Source: JAAETI01 sp964195945 (GTDB lineage: Bacteria; Actinomycetota; Acidimicrobiia; Spongiisociales; UBA5794). Taken from it: 48,433 nt of DNA. Shown here in pieces: positions 25,280 to 33,478 of the stretch. The position numbers and the translations under genes are program-made. The DNA is taken from the NCBI GenBank assembly GCA_964195945.1, contig CAXMRC010000204.1:1-48433 (forward strand), written 5' to 3'. Position 1 is the first letter of the stretch. Every line of letters starts with the position of its first letter. Under the pieces are notes generated by a model. That model made no database searches, was not told where the DNA came from, and saw nothing but the letters and a program-made list of their open reading frames with translations.

Positions 25280-25591
25280 TTATGTACCGAGGGAGGGGGG
25301 ACGCCTCATCATCAGCCACACGCAAAGGTCCAGTCCCACGGCAGTGATCTGCTCGATCAACTCGAATCCGAGGTGCTGATAGAAGCCAACATTGCCTTCG
25401 GTCTCCGTTTCCAGGTAGACCGAAGTGTTCTCATGGTCCGCTCTGCGTATCCCCGACCGTACGAGGCTCGAACCCAGCCCTTCGCCCTGCCGCTCCGGGT
25501 CGACCCCAATGGCTGCCAGGTATGAGCCCGAATGCGTGATATCGCCTATCCAGGGTCCGATGGAGGGATAAGGTGATGCGCGGAGGCCGGA
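25280..25591 (-). pseudogene. GNAT acetyltransferase, N-terminally truncated
   Basis: The minus frame 25591-25280 reads GPWIGDITHSGSYLAAIGVD then PERQGEGLGSSLVRSGIRRA, and later VYLETETEGNVGFYQHLGFE. These are motif A with the acetyl-CoA loop and motif B of a GNAT protein, and the frame ends in a TAA. No start codon exists in frame before an upstream stop at 25592-25594, so the N-terminal half is lost. It shares its unit with the dehydrogenase at 25643, whose ribosome site lies just beyond the break. Insertion of that gene may have cut it. Confidence 0.8.
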
Positions 25592-25642
25592 TTAGCCTCG
25601 CGTTTGTAGCGAGCCACAGGTTGTGGCAGCGAGAGGAACTCA

Positions 25643-26800
25643 GTGCTGAAACTTGGGGTCATCGGGTCATCACAGAAGGCCAACGAGAGGCGTATTCCGA
25701 TCCATCCGGATCATCTGCCACGCTTGCCGGAACCGGTGCGGCGCCAGCTGATCTTCGAGAAGGGTTATGGAGCGTCACTTGGTATCGCGGATGAGGAGAT
25801 CGCTCGGCAGACTGGTGGAATCGCAACACGGCGCGAGCTACTGGCGGATCTCGGCGCGGTCGTGCTTCCGAAGCCCGGCGTGGAGGACCTCGAAACTCTC
25901 TGTGAAGGTGGTGTCCTGTGGGGCTGGCCACATTGTGTTCAGCAGCAGGCTCTGACCCAGGTAGCGATCGATCGTCGGCAGACGCTGATCGCGTTCGAGG
26001 ACATGTTCGTTTGGGGACCCAATGGACAGGTCGGCAGGCATACGTTCTACAAGAACAACGAGTTGGCGGGCTACAGCGCTGTGTTGCATGCACTGCAATT
26101 GAAGGGCATCGACGGCCACTACGGAGACCAGCGCAAGACTGTCATTATCAGCTTCGGTGCGGTGAGCAGGGGAGCGATCTACGCACTCAAGGCTCGCGGA
26201 TTCAGAGACATCACCATCTGCATCCAACGCCCCGATCACGAAGTGCGAGAGGAGGTGCTCGATTGTGAATATGTTCGTTTGCGCTCGAACGCCGAAGACG
26301 GTGAGCGGCAGGTGGTCGTGGACCACGACGGCACAGAACGACCGTTTCTCGACCTGCTCGGCGAGGCCGACATCATCGTCAACGGAATCTTCCAGAACCC
26401 CGATCAACCGATGATGCTCGTCACCGAGGCGGAGATATCGCGCCTCAAGCGGGGCTGTCTCATCATCGATGTCAGCTGCGACGAAGGCATGGGGTTCTCG
26501 TTCGCTAAGCCGACCACCTTCGATGAACCAATGTTCAAGGTCGGATCGATTGACTACTACGCCGTGGATCACACGCCCAGCTACCTCTGGGAGAGCGCCT
26601 CCCGGACGATCTCAGCAGCGCTGCTCGTTCATCTACCGACCGTATTGGGAGGCCGGGACGTCTGGAACGAGAACGAGACGATTCGACGCGCTGTGGTCAT
26701 CGACCGCGGCGTTATCCAAAAGCCAGAGATTCTGTCGTTCCAGAGACGCACGACGGACTACCCGCATGAGGCGCTAGCGACAGGACCTTCCCGCCCCTGA
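25643..26800 (+). CDS. Alanine dehydrogenase / N5-(carboxyethyl)ornithine synthase-like enzyme
   Basis: A 385-aa NAD(P)-dependent enzyme of the alanine dehydrogenase / saccharopine dehydrogenase N-terminal family. The N-terminus MLKLGVIGSSQKANERRIPI and EKGYGASLGIADEE match the AlaDh_PNT N domain. VLWGWPHCVQQQALTQ and FYKNNELAGYSAVLHALQL are typical of the group annotated as carboxyethylornithine synthase. The nucleotide-binding fold begins VIISFGAVSRGAIYALKARG near residue 165. The substrate is uncertain: pyruvate plus ammonia, or pyruvate plus ornithine. GTG start with GAGAGGA 6 bp before it. Its stop lies only 24 bp before repeat copy 2. Confidence 0.75.
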   Translation: MLKLGVIGSSQKANERRIPIHPDHLPRLPEPVRRQLIFEKGYGASLGIADEEIARQTGGIATRRELLADLGAVVLPKPGVEDLETLCEGGVLWGWPHCVQQQALTQVAIDRRQTLIAFEDMFVWGPNGQVGRHTFYKNNELAGYSAVLHALQLKGIDGHYGDQRKTVIISFGAVSRGAIYALKARGFRDITICIQRPDHEVREEVLDCEYVRLRSNAEDGERQVVVDHDGTERPFLDLLGEADIIVNGIFQNPDQPMMLVTEAEISRLKRGCLIIDVSCDEGMGFSFAKPTTFDEPMFKVGSIDYYAVDHTPSYLWESASRTISAALLVHLPTVLGGRDVWNENETIRRAVVIDRGVIQKPEILSFQRRTTDYPHEALATGPSRP

Positions 26801-26823
26801 GTACAAGGGTGTGCGGCCGTGCT

Positions 26824-26900
26824 GGAGCATCCGCCCGAGCTATCAGCGCCGCTGCCGCCATCTTCCCGACATTTCCTTCCAGATATGGGTCGCAGCTTGA
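26824..26900 (+). repeat. Array repeat copy 2
   Basis: TCAGCGCCGCTGCCGCC, ATCTTCCCGAC, then ATTTCCTTCCAG (ATT for ATA). Left arm altered to GGAGCATCC. Ends in TTGA at the codon where other copies have TAG. Confidence 0.92.
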
Positions 26901-26960
26901 AGGTCGAGGCCGATGGTGCCCGGGCTTGCGACGAACAGCCGAATCGACGAACGTTGGAAC

Positions 26961-27481
26961 ATGAAGCGAACCACACGAGTTCCATGGACCCAAGGATTAT
27001 CTTGAGCTTGCGCAATCGGCGACTGCGACACCGGATCAACTCCGAGAGCTTGCGACTCTTCATACAGCTTCGTGAGGACAGCGGTGGCGGCAAACCCGAA
27101 CACGCCGTCAGGCGTACTCGGTTCACTCCTACCCGCCACCATTGAATCCAATGCCGACGCCGAGGTGGTTGGTGCGGTCGTGCGGAATCCAGCGACCAAG
27201 CCGGCGACCCTCGCCAAAGTCCCGGACCTGATACTGCCAAGACTCCATGCCCAAGACGATCCCTTCTCGTTCGGGACAGGCGTCGAGTTGACCCGCCGGG
27301 CGGACACGTCCGCCGCTGCATTGAGCGAACTGATCACCGATGAGCGATCGACAACTGAGTTCCGCAAAGTGATCGCTCGCGAAACCACTTCGACGAACTG
27401 CGCCTGCGGCTACTGACAGATCGAAGCGAAAGAGTCAGACGAGCAGCGAAACGAGGCACACAGGCCGGTCACGAACAGTGA
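26961..27481 (+). pseudogene. Leucine-rich repeat variant (LRV)-like protein, frameshifted
   Basis: Three frames together give a protein of tandem ~24-residue LRV-like repeats: DYLELAQSATATPDQLRELA, then after a shift near 27065 VRTAVAANPNTPSGVLGSLL and VVGAVVRNPATKPATLAKV, then after a second shift near 27385 HFDELRLRLLTDRSERVRRA to a stop at 27479. The repeated ..A-x-NP-x-TP-x-x-L pattern is the LRV signature, usually a protein-binding superhelix. Two frameshifts and no start in the first frame mark it as decayed. It is the only content of the unit between repeat copies 2 and 3. Confidence 0.7.
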
Positions 27482-27491
27482 CCCAGACTGT

Positions 27492-27562
27492 GGGAAGACC
27501 CAGCCTCGTATCTCAGGGCCCGTGCCGCCATCTTCCCGCCATATCCTTCCAGATTGCGGTGT
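27492..27562 (+). repeat. Array repeat copy 3 (divergent)
   Basis: Left arm GGGAAGACCCAGCCTCGT, core CAGGGCCCGTGCCGCC, ATCTTCCCGCC, ATATCCTTCCAG. Several core changes; the tail lacks the usual stop. Its left arm is almost identical to that of degenerate copy 13 at 43869. Confidence 0.88.
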
Positions 27563-27784
27563 CCTCTGGATGATTCCTTGTTCGGCTGTGGCCGCTATTC
27601 GTAGAGGTCGGTGGGCGGTGCCTCAGCGCCTCTTTACGAAAGCAACCGATGATTTCAGGGTGGAGTTGGCCGCCGGGCGCGGCCCTCGAAGTCACCTAGG
27701 TGTGACAAGCGGGGACGTTGTCCCTAATCCGGTGGTGTGACTATGGAAGCCCTCCGAGCGAGACTATGAGCTGAACTGCCGCGG

Positions 27785-28327
27785 CTACCAGCCCTGGTGC
27801 CAGGCGGACCCGCGCAGATTGTCCTCGCTGGAGCCAGCCAAGACACACGCCGCGATCTGGATCCCTTCGTCCCAGTCTTCTCGAGTCGGCAGAATCGACC
27901 AGATGAAGAGCGACGAGTAGTCGATCGCGGTCCCGACGAATTCGACGAACTCCAAGTCGCAATACTCGTCGACCGTATCTCGGGCTTCATCACCTGGGAA
28001 ACCCGTGACCCCAGTGAACACGTAGCTGGCGTAAACCTCGGCCTCGTGGGCCCAGATGCAATTGACGACGTCCACATTCACATCGAAAGCTGTTTGCATA
28101 ACGTCGACGTCCTGCGCATTGAAACACCCGCCGGTAGACAGGTCTGCAAAGCTGACGACACGGCGGTCTTGATCGGGAACAGCCGTGGACTCGGGAACAG
28201 CGGTAGTCTCGCTCAACACAGTGCTGGTTGTCGTCGCAACCGTCGTTGCGGTCGCTCCGCCGTCGGCACATGCCGTCAATGTCAGAGCCGGCGCCACCAA
28301 TAAGCTCGTATACCCCACGGTATTCAT
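27785..28327 (-). CDS. Putative lipoprotein with Septum_form-like domain
   Basis: A 180-aa secreted protein. The N-terminus is hydrophobic and ends in a lipobox (LTLTAC, Cys 20). A Thr/Ser/Val-rich linker follows (TTVATTTSTVLSETTAVPES). The mature domain contains STGGCFNAQDVDV, VVNCIWAHEAEVYASYVF, PGDEARDTVDEYCDLEFVEF and ILPTREDWDEGIQIAACVLA. This cysteine-bearing pattern matches the actinobacterial septum-formation (Septum_form) family, of unclear role. No positive charge is seen in the signal n-region, so the start may be misplaced. Gap 27563-27784 holds only an imperfect hairpin near 27596-27640. Confidence 0.65.
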   Translation of the reverse strand: MNTVGYTSLLVAPALTLTACADGGATATTVATTTSTVLSETTAVPESTAVPDQDRRVVSFADLSTGGCFNAQDVDVMQTAFDVNVDVVNCIWAHEAEVYASYVFTGVTGFPGDEARDTVDEYCDLEFVEFVGTAIDYSSLFIWSILPTREDWDEGIQIAACVLAGSSEDNLRGSAWHQGW

Positions 28328-28688
28328 CGCTCCTCTTCAGTGGTTCTTGGTCCCGGAGCCGCCCAATCAGCCGACCCCTACGCATCGTTGCACTCACTGT
28401 AGAACCGGCGGCCGCTCGCTGGCAACGTCCGCCTTGTTGCGCTGTTCGTCCACGGGTCGTTGTCGGAGCCGGCCAACATGTCGATAGCACGCGCCTGGAA
28501 CGAGCCAACCCCCAACGCATCGCCGTGTTCGGTATCTCGGCCACAATCGTTGCCGCCGTCACGACGTTGCTCTTTTCTGAATATGATTGAAGCCACGCGC
28601 GGCCGATGTCACCTCCACGATGTAGATCGCCTCATGAGTGCACTGACGATGCCGCGGCTCTACCGCCTACACACCCCCACGAAAGAGC
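28328..28688. other. Gap without a supported gene
   Basis: About 360 bp between the lipoprotein start and repeat copy 4. A plus-strand frame ending near 28590 finishes with a hydrophobic stretch (IAVFGISATIVAAVTTLLF) that might be a gene remnant, but no start or ribosome site supports it. I see nothing else. Confidence 0.4.
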
Positions 28689-28765
28689 GGGAAGACTCAC
28701 AATGTCCTCAGCGATGCCGCCGCCATCTTCGCGACATATCCTTCCAGATTCAGGTTGTGGGGTAG
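28689..28765 (+). repeat. Array repeat copy 4
   Basis: GGGAAGACTC, CAGCGATGCCGCCGCC, ATCTTCGCGAC (one change in the right arm), ATATCCTTCCAG, ending GGGTAG. The loop CACAA can pair with TTGTG in the tail. Confidence 0.92.
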
Positions 28766-28831
28766 CAGCGAGGGGCTCCAGCGAAGGCGACTGCCGGCGA
28801 AGACAGACGCGGCAACAATCGCAGTCCCCGT

Positions 28832-29764
28832 TCAGCCAGCGTGGACGATCTCCACGACAGGCTGCATGGCTTCCACTGCGGCGGTCGTCTTCGGAAACAC
28901 GTCGCACCTGACTTCTTCGAACCCGAGCTCGCCGATAGAGAGGATATGCGCGGCGATCGCTTCGGATGTACCGGTCACCGGCTGTTTCATGTCGAGACCT
29001 TCAGCCTGTGCAGCCTCGCCGCTGAAGCCTTCGGGGACAACCGTGTACATGTCGAAGGTCCTTCCCAACGTGGAAGGATCACGTTCCTCGGCCTCACAAG
29101 CCTGCTCTAGCAGCTGAATGATCGGTCCCAGTCGTTTGTGGATCTGTTCAAGCGTCTCGTCCCAGCCCCACCAATTCCACGCATCGGCGTACCTAGCGAC
29201 GAGCTGCAACATCTTTGGCCCACCCGCAGCGATGTTTATTGGCGGACCCTCCGGACGGGGACCGCGCAGCACCAACTCAGCCTGCTTGGCCGTGTAGAAC
29301 TCGCCTCGAAAATCGATCGCTCCGTTCCTAAGGAGGCCGTGGATGATCTGGATCGCCTCGGCGAACCGCGAGTACCTCTTGCCTATTGGGAACCCGAACG
29401 CTTCGTAATCAGAATCCGCTGTGTTCCCTGCTCCAATGCCGAGCACAAACCGGCCTTGGGAGATCTCGTCGATCGTGTCCGCGATCTTCGCAGTCATAGC
29501 TGGAGAGCGATACGGGGAGTTGACGACCGACTGCCCCAGATCGATGCGACTGGTCGTCGCCGCGACCGCTGCTGCGATCGACATGGATTCCCACACCCCA
29601 TCCGTCGCCTCCTGGCCCCGGTACAGAAGCGCATCCTCGAACACGAACATGTCGAATCCCACAACCTCTGCGGTGGTCGCCCTCTCGCTGACCGATTCCC
29701 ACGAGGGCGCCGGTGGATTGCTGTCCGGTCGGCCATGGAGTTGCGTGATTAGTCCGACTCTCAT
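28832..29764 (-). CDS. LLM-class F420-dependent oxidoreductase (first)
   Basis: A 310-aa TIM-barrel enzyme of the bacterial luciferase-like family. It shows MRVGLITQLHG at the first strand, SRIDLGQSVVNSPYRSPAMT near residue 75, GRFVLGIGAGNTADSDYEAF near 108, and PINIAAGGPKMLQLVARYAD near 178. In actinobacteria this group generally uses cofactor F420, but FMN cannot be excluded from sequence alone. The substrate is unknown. It is the sole gene between repeat copies 4 and 5, in the opposite direction to the repeats, with its stop 67 bp from copy 4. Confidence 0.88.
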   Translation of the reverse strand: MRVGLITQLHGRPDSNPPAPSWESVSERATTAEVVGFDMFVFEDALLYRGQEATDGVWESMSIAAAVAATTSRIDLGQSVVNSPYRSPAMTAKIADTIDEISQGRFVLGIGAGNTADSDYEAFGFPIGKRYSRFAEAIQIIHGLLRNGAIDFRGEFYTAKQAELVLRGPRPEGPPINIAAGGPKMLQLVARYADAWNWWGWDETLEQIHKRLGPIIQLLEQACEAEERDPSTLGRTFDMYTVVPEGFSGEAAQAEGLDMKQPVTGTSEAIAAHILSIGELGFEEVRCDVFPKTTAAVEAMQPVVEIVHAG

Positions 29765-29816
29765 GTCGTGAACATAGCTGCGGTGTTTCGACGATGCGGT
29801 GTCGATCGATCAGACA

Positions 29817-29894
29817 GGGAAGATCCGCGCCCGGTCTCAGCGCCGCTGCCGCCATCTTCCCGACATATCCTTCCAGTTTGAGGTGGCGGCGTGA
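29817..29894 (+). repeat. Array repeat copy 5
   Basis: GGGAAGATCC pairs perfectly with ATCTTCCC; core CAGCGCCGCTGCCGCC; ATATCCTTCCAG; tail TTTGAGGTGGCGGCGTGA, stop TGA at the shared codon. Confidence 0.95.
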
Positions 29895-30035
29895 AACCCA
29901 CCCGTTGTGTTCGATGGGGGCACGTCATCTCGTTCCGTGCTCCCCAGGATGGTCTTCCCATTCCTCGCCGGGTCTCGTACACCTAGGCGTCCTAGGCTCT
30001 TTCCTAAATCGGGGTCCCAGAAGAGAGCGTTAATC

Positions 30036-31076
30036 GTGCCATTGGATATTGCGCAGATCGATTCCATTGTTCGGGAACAGCACGCAAGACAGCCGTTTTC
30101 TGGCGTGGTTCAGGTGCGCGAGGGTGGCGAAACGGTGTTCGCGAGCGCTTTCGGCTATGCGAACCGCGCCAATGCAATTCCGAACACCCACTCAACGCGC
30201 TTTGGCACGGCATCCGGGACCAAAACGTTTACCGGGGTTGCCGTGTGCCAATTGATCGAAGCCGGCAAGCTATCGCCAGAAACTCGGTTGGTGGATGTGG
30301 TCGATAAGGTCTTCCCCCGTTTCGATCCTGCGATCACTATCCACCACTTGTTGACGCACACTTCCGGGGCGCCGGACTACTTCGACGAGGAAGATCTGGA
30401 CGCACAAGCTGATTTCGGTGCGACATTCAATGATCTTCCGGTCTATCGCGTACGCTCTCCATCAGATCTCCTGCCTCTGTTCCAGAACGAGCCGATGAAG
30501 TTCTCGCCGGGTGAGCGCTTCAGCTATAACAACGGCGGATACGTGCTCCTCGGCCTAGCCATCGAGGCCGTCAGCGGCATGGCATACACGGACTACATAG
30601 AGCATCACGTGTTCGCCCGTGCAGGAATGACAGATGCTGGCTTCTTCGAGATGAACGATCTGCCAGCGCGGACGGCGTACGGCTATCTGGGTGATGGACG
30701 TACCAATATCTATGAGATAACAATCAAAGGAATGCCCGACGGGGGCGCTTTCGTCACTGCACCAAACATGGCATCGTTCTGGGATGCGCTCTTCGGACAT
30801 CGGCTCATCGATGCGGAAATGACCGCAAGATTCCTGCATCCCCATGTGGCCGTGAATCCAGACACTGACGATGAACGCCACTATGGATACGGCCTCTGGA
30901 TGGCGGTCAAAGACGGAGCGGTCTCACGCTACTCCAGCACGGGCGCTGATCCCGGAGTCGCGTACGCATCCGTGCACTTCGTCGCCGATCATATCGAGTT
31001 GACCCTGCTCGGCAACACCGAATCTGATGCGTGGCCGCTGTTCTCGGCGATGAAACAGATGATACTGAAGACATAG
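30036..31076 (+). CDS. Serine hydrolase of the beta-lactamase / PBP4-like family
   Basis: A 346-aa class C beta-lactamase-fold hydrolase. The catalytic SxxK is SGTK in FGTASGTKTFTGVAVC near residue 67. The YxN motif is YNN in GERFSYNNGGYVLLGLAIEA near 165, and YGYGLWMAVKDGAV begins the C-terminal part. HHLLTHTSGAPDYF is a conserved family loop. There is no signal peptide from the GTG at 30036, so it is probably cytoplasmic and an esterase or peptidase rather than a resistance enzyme. An ATG at 29907 in the same frame would add 43 basic residues unlike the family. It is the sole gene of the unit between copies 5 and 6; the gap 31077-31260 holds nothing visible. Confidence 0.85.
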   Translation: MPLDIAQIDSIVREQHARQPFSGVVQVREGGETVFASAFGYANRANAIPNTHSTRFGTASGTKTFTGVAVCQLIEAGKLSPETRLVDVVDKVFPRFDPAITIHHLLTHTSGAPDYFDEEDLDAQADFGATFNDLPVYRVRSPSDLLPLFQNEPMKFSPGERFSYNNGGYVLLGLAIEAVSGMAYTDYIEHHVFARAGMTDAGFFEMNDLPARTAYGYLGDGRTNIYEITIKGMPDGGAFVTAPNMASFWDALFGHRLIDAEMTARFLHPHVAVNPDTDDERHYGYGLWMAVKDGAVSRYSSTGADPGVAYASVHFVADHIELTLLGNTESDAWPLFSAMKQMILKT

Positions 31077-31260
31077 TCTCAGGGAGTCACGTACCTCCAC
31101 TGTGTGCTCATCCAGGTCGGTGCGGACGCCGCAGAGCTACGCGACTCGCTTGAGACACCAGCCGCGGATTCGCGGGAGACCGACACGAACAAGGCGTGAC
31201 TTCCGAGCACCAGACTCAGATCACGGCTTGGCTGCGGACAAGCTGCTATCCCGCGATTGC

Positions 31261-31327
31261 ATAGGACCCTCAGCGCCGCTGCCGCCATCTTCCCGACATA
31301 TCCTTCCAGATGGACGTGGTGGGGTAG
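31261..31327 (+). repeat. Array repeat copy 6
   Basis: Core and right half intact (CAGCGCCGCTGCCGCC, ATCTTCCCGAC, ATATCCTTCCAG, ending GGGTAG). The left arm is replaced by ATAGGACCC, so the 8-bp stem cannot form. Confidence 0.93.
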
Positions 31328-31400
31328 GTGAGGCGCATGCTCGACATGGCCGTTTGGGTGGGTGGGTGGACTTGTCCGCTCGGGTCGAGGGCGGAATAAG

Positions 31401-32351
31401 TCATCCAGCGTTCACTTGTGACCGGACTTCGGTTGCGAACCGTTCTGCGGTCTCGTCATCAAAGGGCGATGCGATTTCCACAATGAAGCTCGTGACGCCG
31501 ATTTCCTTCCACGCGATCATCAGTTCGGTCATCCGTTCCGGCGTCGTCACATAGATGTCGGCATCATCGAGAACAGAGTCATCGAGCCGGTTCGCCTCCA
31601 TCTGGGTGCGGAAGAACCGCATTGCTTCGTCCTCGGTATCGCGAATCACCGGACTCAGGAACGCGGACCTTTCGATCTCCGTGTGATCGCGACCGACCTC
31701 CTCACACCGCTGCACGAACACCGCATGTTTGTGTCGCATCCGATCGAGATCTTCGGTCGCGACCCAATTCCAAATGTCGGCGTAGCGAGCCACGGTTCGC
31801 AGGGTCTTCTGCTCGCCACCCCCACCGATGAGGATGGGTACACGATCCTGCACGGGCCGCGGCAACAGTCTCGCCTCGCGGAGCGAGTAATGACCATCGT
31901 TTGGCGATGTAACGGTTTCGCCGTTAAGCAGACCCCGCATCGCCCCCACCGATTCATCGAGCCACGCCAATCGATCGCCGAACCCTGAGCCGAATTCGAC
32001 TCCGAACGAAGTGTGCTCCGGCTCGAACCAACCAGCACCAATGCCAAGAATCACTCGGCCGTCGGAAACGTGGTCCAGCGTCGTGACCTTCTTCGCCAAC
32101 AGACCAGGATTCCAGAACGTATTCGCCCCGGCGAGAACGCCCAACCCCACCTTCGATGTCACCTGCGACCACGCCGTCAACAGCGTGTATGCATCGAACG
32201 TGTCCTGATCCGGGGCCCCCATACACGCCAAGGCGTGCTCCCAAGTCCACAGATTGTCATAGCCCAAGGCCTCGGCGCGAATGGCAGCGTTGCGAGCCTC
32301 AGGCCACAAATACACCTGATTCCACAACTGCAACCCAAGCTTGATCTCCAC
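31401..32351 (-). CDS. LLM-class F420-dependent oxidoreductase (second)
   Basis: A 316-aa luciferase-like TIM-barrel protein. MEIKLGLQLWNQVYLWPEA, LGYDNLWTWEHALACMG near residue 30, VGLGVLAGANTFWNPGLLAK near 70, GRVILGIGAGWFEPEHTSFG near 98 and PILIGGGGEQKTLRTVARYA near 170 are all family blocks. The length and the GxGxGWFExEH motif fit the F420-dependent subgroup. It differs considerably from the first LLM protein (28832-29764), so a recent duplication is unlikely. Sole gene between repeat copies 6 and 7, antiparallel to the repeats, with its stop 74 bp from copy 6. Confidence 0.88.
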   Translation of the reverse strand: MEIKLGLQLWNQVYLWPEARNAAIRAEALGYDNLWTWEHALACMGAPDQDTFDAYTLLTAWSQVTSKVGLGVLAGANTFWNPGLLAKKVTTLDHVSDGRVILGIGAGWFEPEHTSFGVEFGSGFGDRLAWLDESVGAMRGLLNGETVTSPNDGHYSLREARLLPRPVQDRVPILIGGGGEQKTLRTVARYADIWNWVATEDLDRMRHKHAVFVQRCEEVGRDHTEIERSAFLSPVIRDTEDEAMRFFRTQMEANRLDDSVLDDADIYVTTPERMTELMIAWKEIGVTSFIVEIASPFDDETAERFATEVRSQVNAG

Positions 32352-32417
32352 CCTACGACCATAGACAGACCCGCGCTCGGGTCACAAGCGCTCGCGCACA
32401 TCGGTACAGATGAGGGC

Positions 32418-32494
32418 GGGAAGATCCACGCACATTCATCAGCGCCGCTGCCGCCATCTTCCCGACATATCCTTCCAGATCGAGGTCGTCGTGA
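32418..32494 (+). repeat. Array repeat copy 7
   Basis: GGGAAGATCC with perfect partner ATCTTCCC, core CAGCGCCGCTGCCGCC, ATATCCTTCCAG. The tail reads GTC GTC GTG ACC, so the common stop codon is replaced and the frame ends two codons later. Confidence 0.95.
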
Positions 32495-32545
32495 CCTTAT
32501 AGAATGCTCGATGCTTTGATGCGTGGGCGGGGTAGGGGTTGCATT

Positions 32546-33211
32546 ATGAGTACCAGCCGCGATACTCCTGCGATGCCTCCACTCAGCTCGATCTCTGCAT
32601 TTGCGGCCCTTTCGTTCGTACTCATCTTTGTACCGGGGCCGAGCGTGATGTTCGTCGTCAGCAGAGCCGTGGCTCTGGGGAGACGGGCCGCACTTGTAAC
32701 CGTGCTCGGAAACGCCACCGGGGTGTACGTCCAGTTGCTTCTGGTAGCGGTTGGCCTCGGAGCGATAGTCGAACGCTCGATCACGCTATTTGCGATAATC
32801 AAGTTTGCCGGAGCCGTCTACTTGGTGTGGCTTGGCATCCAGGCGATTCGGCACCGTGGTCGACTCGGGAGCGCACTCGACGGGACCAAAGCGGGGGACT
32901 CAAGCCGGGCGGTATTCATCGAGGGATTCATCGTAGGAATCGCCAACCCGAAGGCGATTGTGTTCTTTGCCGCGATTCTGCCGCAGTTTATTACCCCCGG
33001 GGGTGCGCCGGCGGGGATTCAGATGGCCTTGCTTGGAATCATTTTCGTGATGATCGCTCTTGTCTCCGACAGCCTGTGGGGTGTCGCGGCAGGCACCGCC
33101 CGGCAGTGGCTAGTGCGGTCACCAAGGCGTCTCGAATGGCTCGGGGCGGGCGGAGGCACCGTCATGATCCTGCTGGGTGCACAACTGGCTCTGAGCGGTC
33201 GCAACGACTGA
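32546..33211 (+). CDS. LysE/RhtB-family exporter
   Basis: A ~221-aa inner-membrane exporter of amino acids or similar small molecules, with six predicted helices. The N-terminal FVLIFVPGPSVMFVVSRAVA carries the P-G-P motif of the family. Further features are GRRAALVTVLGNATGVYVQL near residue 45, FAGAVYLVWLGIQAIRHRG near 90 and GFIVGIANPKAIVFFAAILP near 130. AGGGG about 9 bp before the ATG at 32546 favours this start over the ATG at 32504. Sole gene between repeat copies 7 and 8; its stop is 46 bp from copy 8. Confidence 0.88.
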   Translation: MSTSRDTPAMPPLSSISAFAALSFVLIFVPGPSVMFVVSRAVALGRRAALVTVLGNATGVYVQLLLVAVGLGAIVERSITLFAIIKFAGAVYLVWLGIQAIRHRGRLGSALDGTKAGDSSRAVFIEGFIVGIANPKAIVFFAAILPQFITPGGAPAGIQMALLGIIFVMIALVSDSLWGVAAGTARQWLVRSPRRLEWLGAGGGTVMILLGAQLALSGRND

Positions 33212-33256
33212 ATCACGAGGTCTGCATCGCTCCACATCGAGCAGGCATCTGACTCC

Positions 33257-33334
33257 GGGAAGACCCACCGCAACCATCAGCGCCGCTGCCGCCATCTTCC
33301 CGACATATCCTTCCAGATAGCGGTTGCGACGTAG
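33257..33334 (+). repeat. Array repeat copy 8
   Basis: GGGAAGACCC, core CAGCGCCGCTGCCGCC, ATCTTCCCGAC, ATATCCTTCCAG, ending GACGTAG. CGCAACC in the loop is a perfect 7-bp complement of GGTTGCG in the tail. Confidence 0.95.
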
Positions 33335-33371
33335 TCACATAACGTCTAGATCTCGACAAGGTAAAGAAACT

Positions 33372-33400
33372 TTGACACGATGTCAGCGTTGCTATACACT
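33372..33400 (+). promoter_or_regulatory. Promoter of the HTH-repeat gene with overlapping operator
   Basis: TTGACA (33372-33377) is a consensus -35, and TACACT (33395-33400) is a fair -10 after 17 bp. The palindrome TGACA-CGA-TGTCA (33373-33385) overlaps the -35, and another TGTCA follows at 33412. This is a good layout for autorepression by the HTH protein at 33479. Confidence 0.6.
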
Positions 33401-33478
33401 TCCCTCCCTGATGTCAACAATGTTTTACATAGAAGTACCAGTAGCGAAACTAACCGGAGTAGGGAGGGTCTCGTAACG

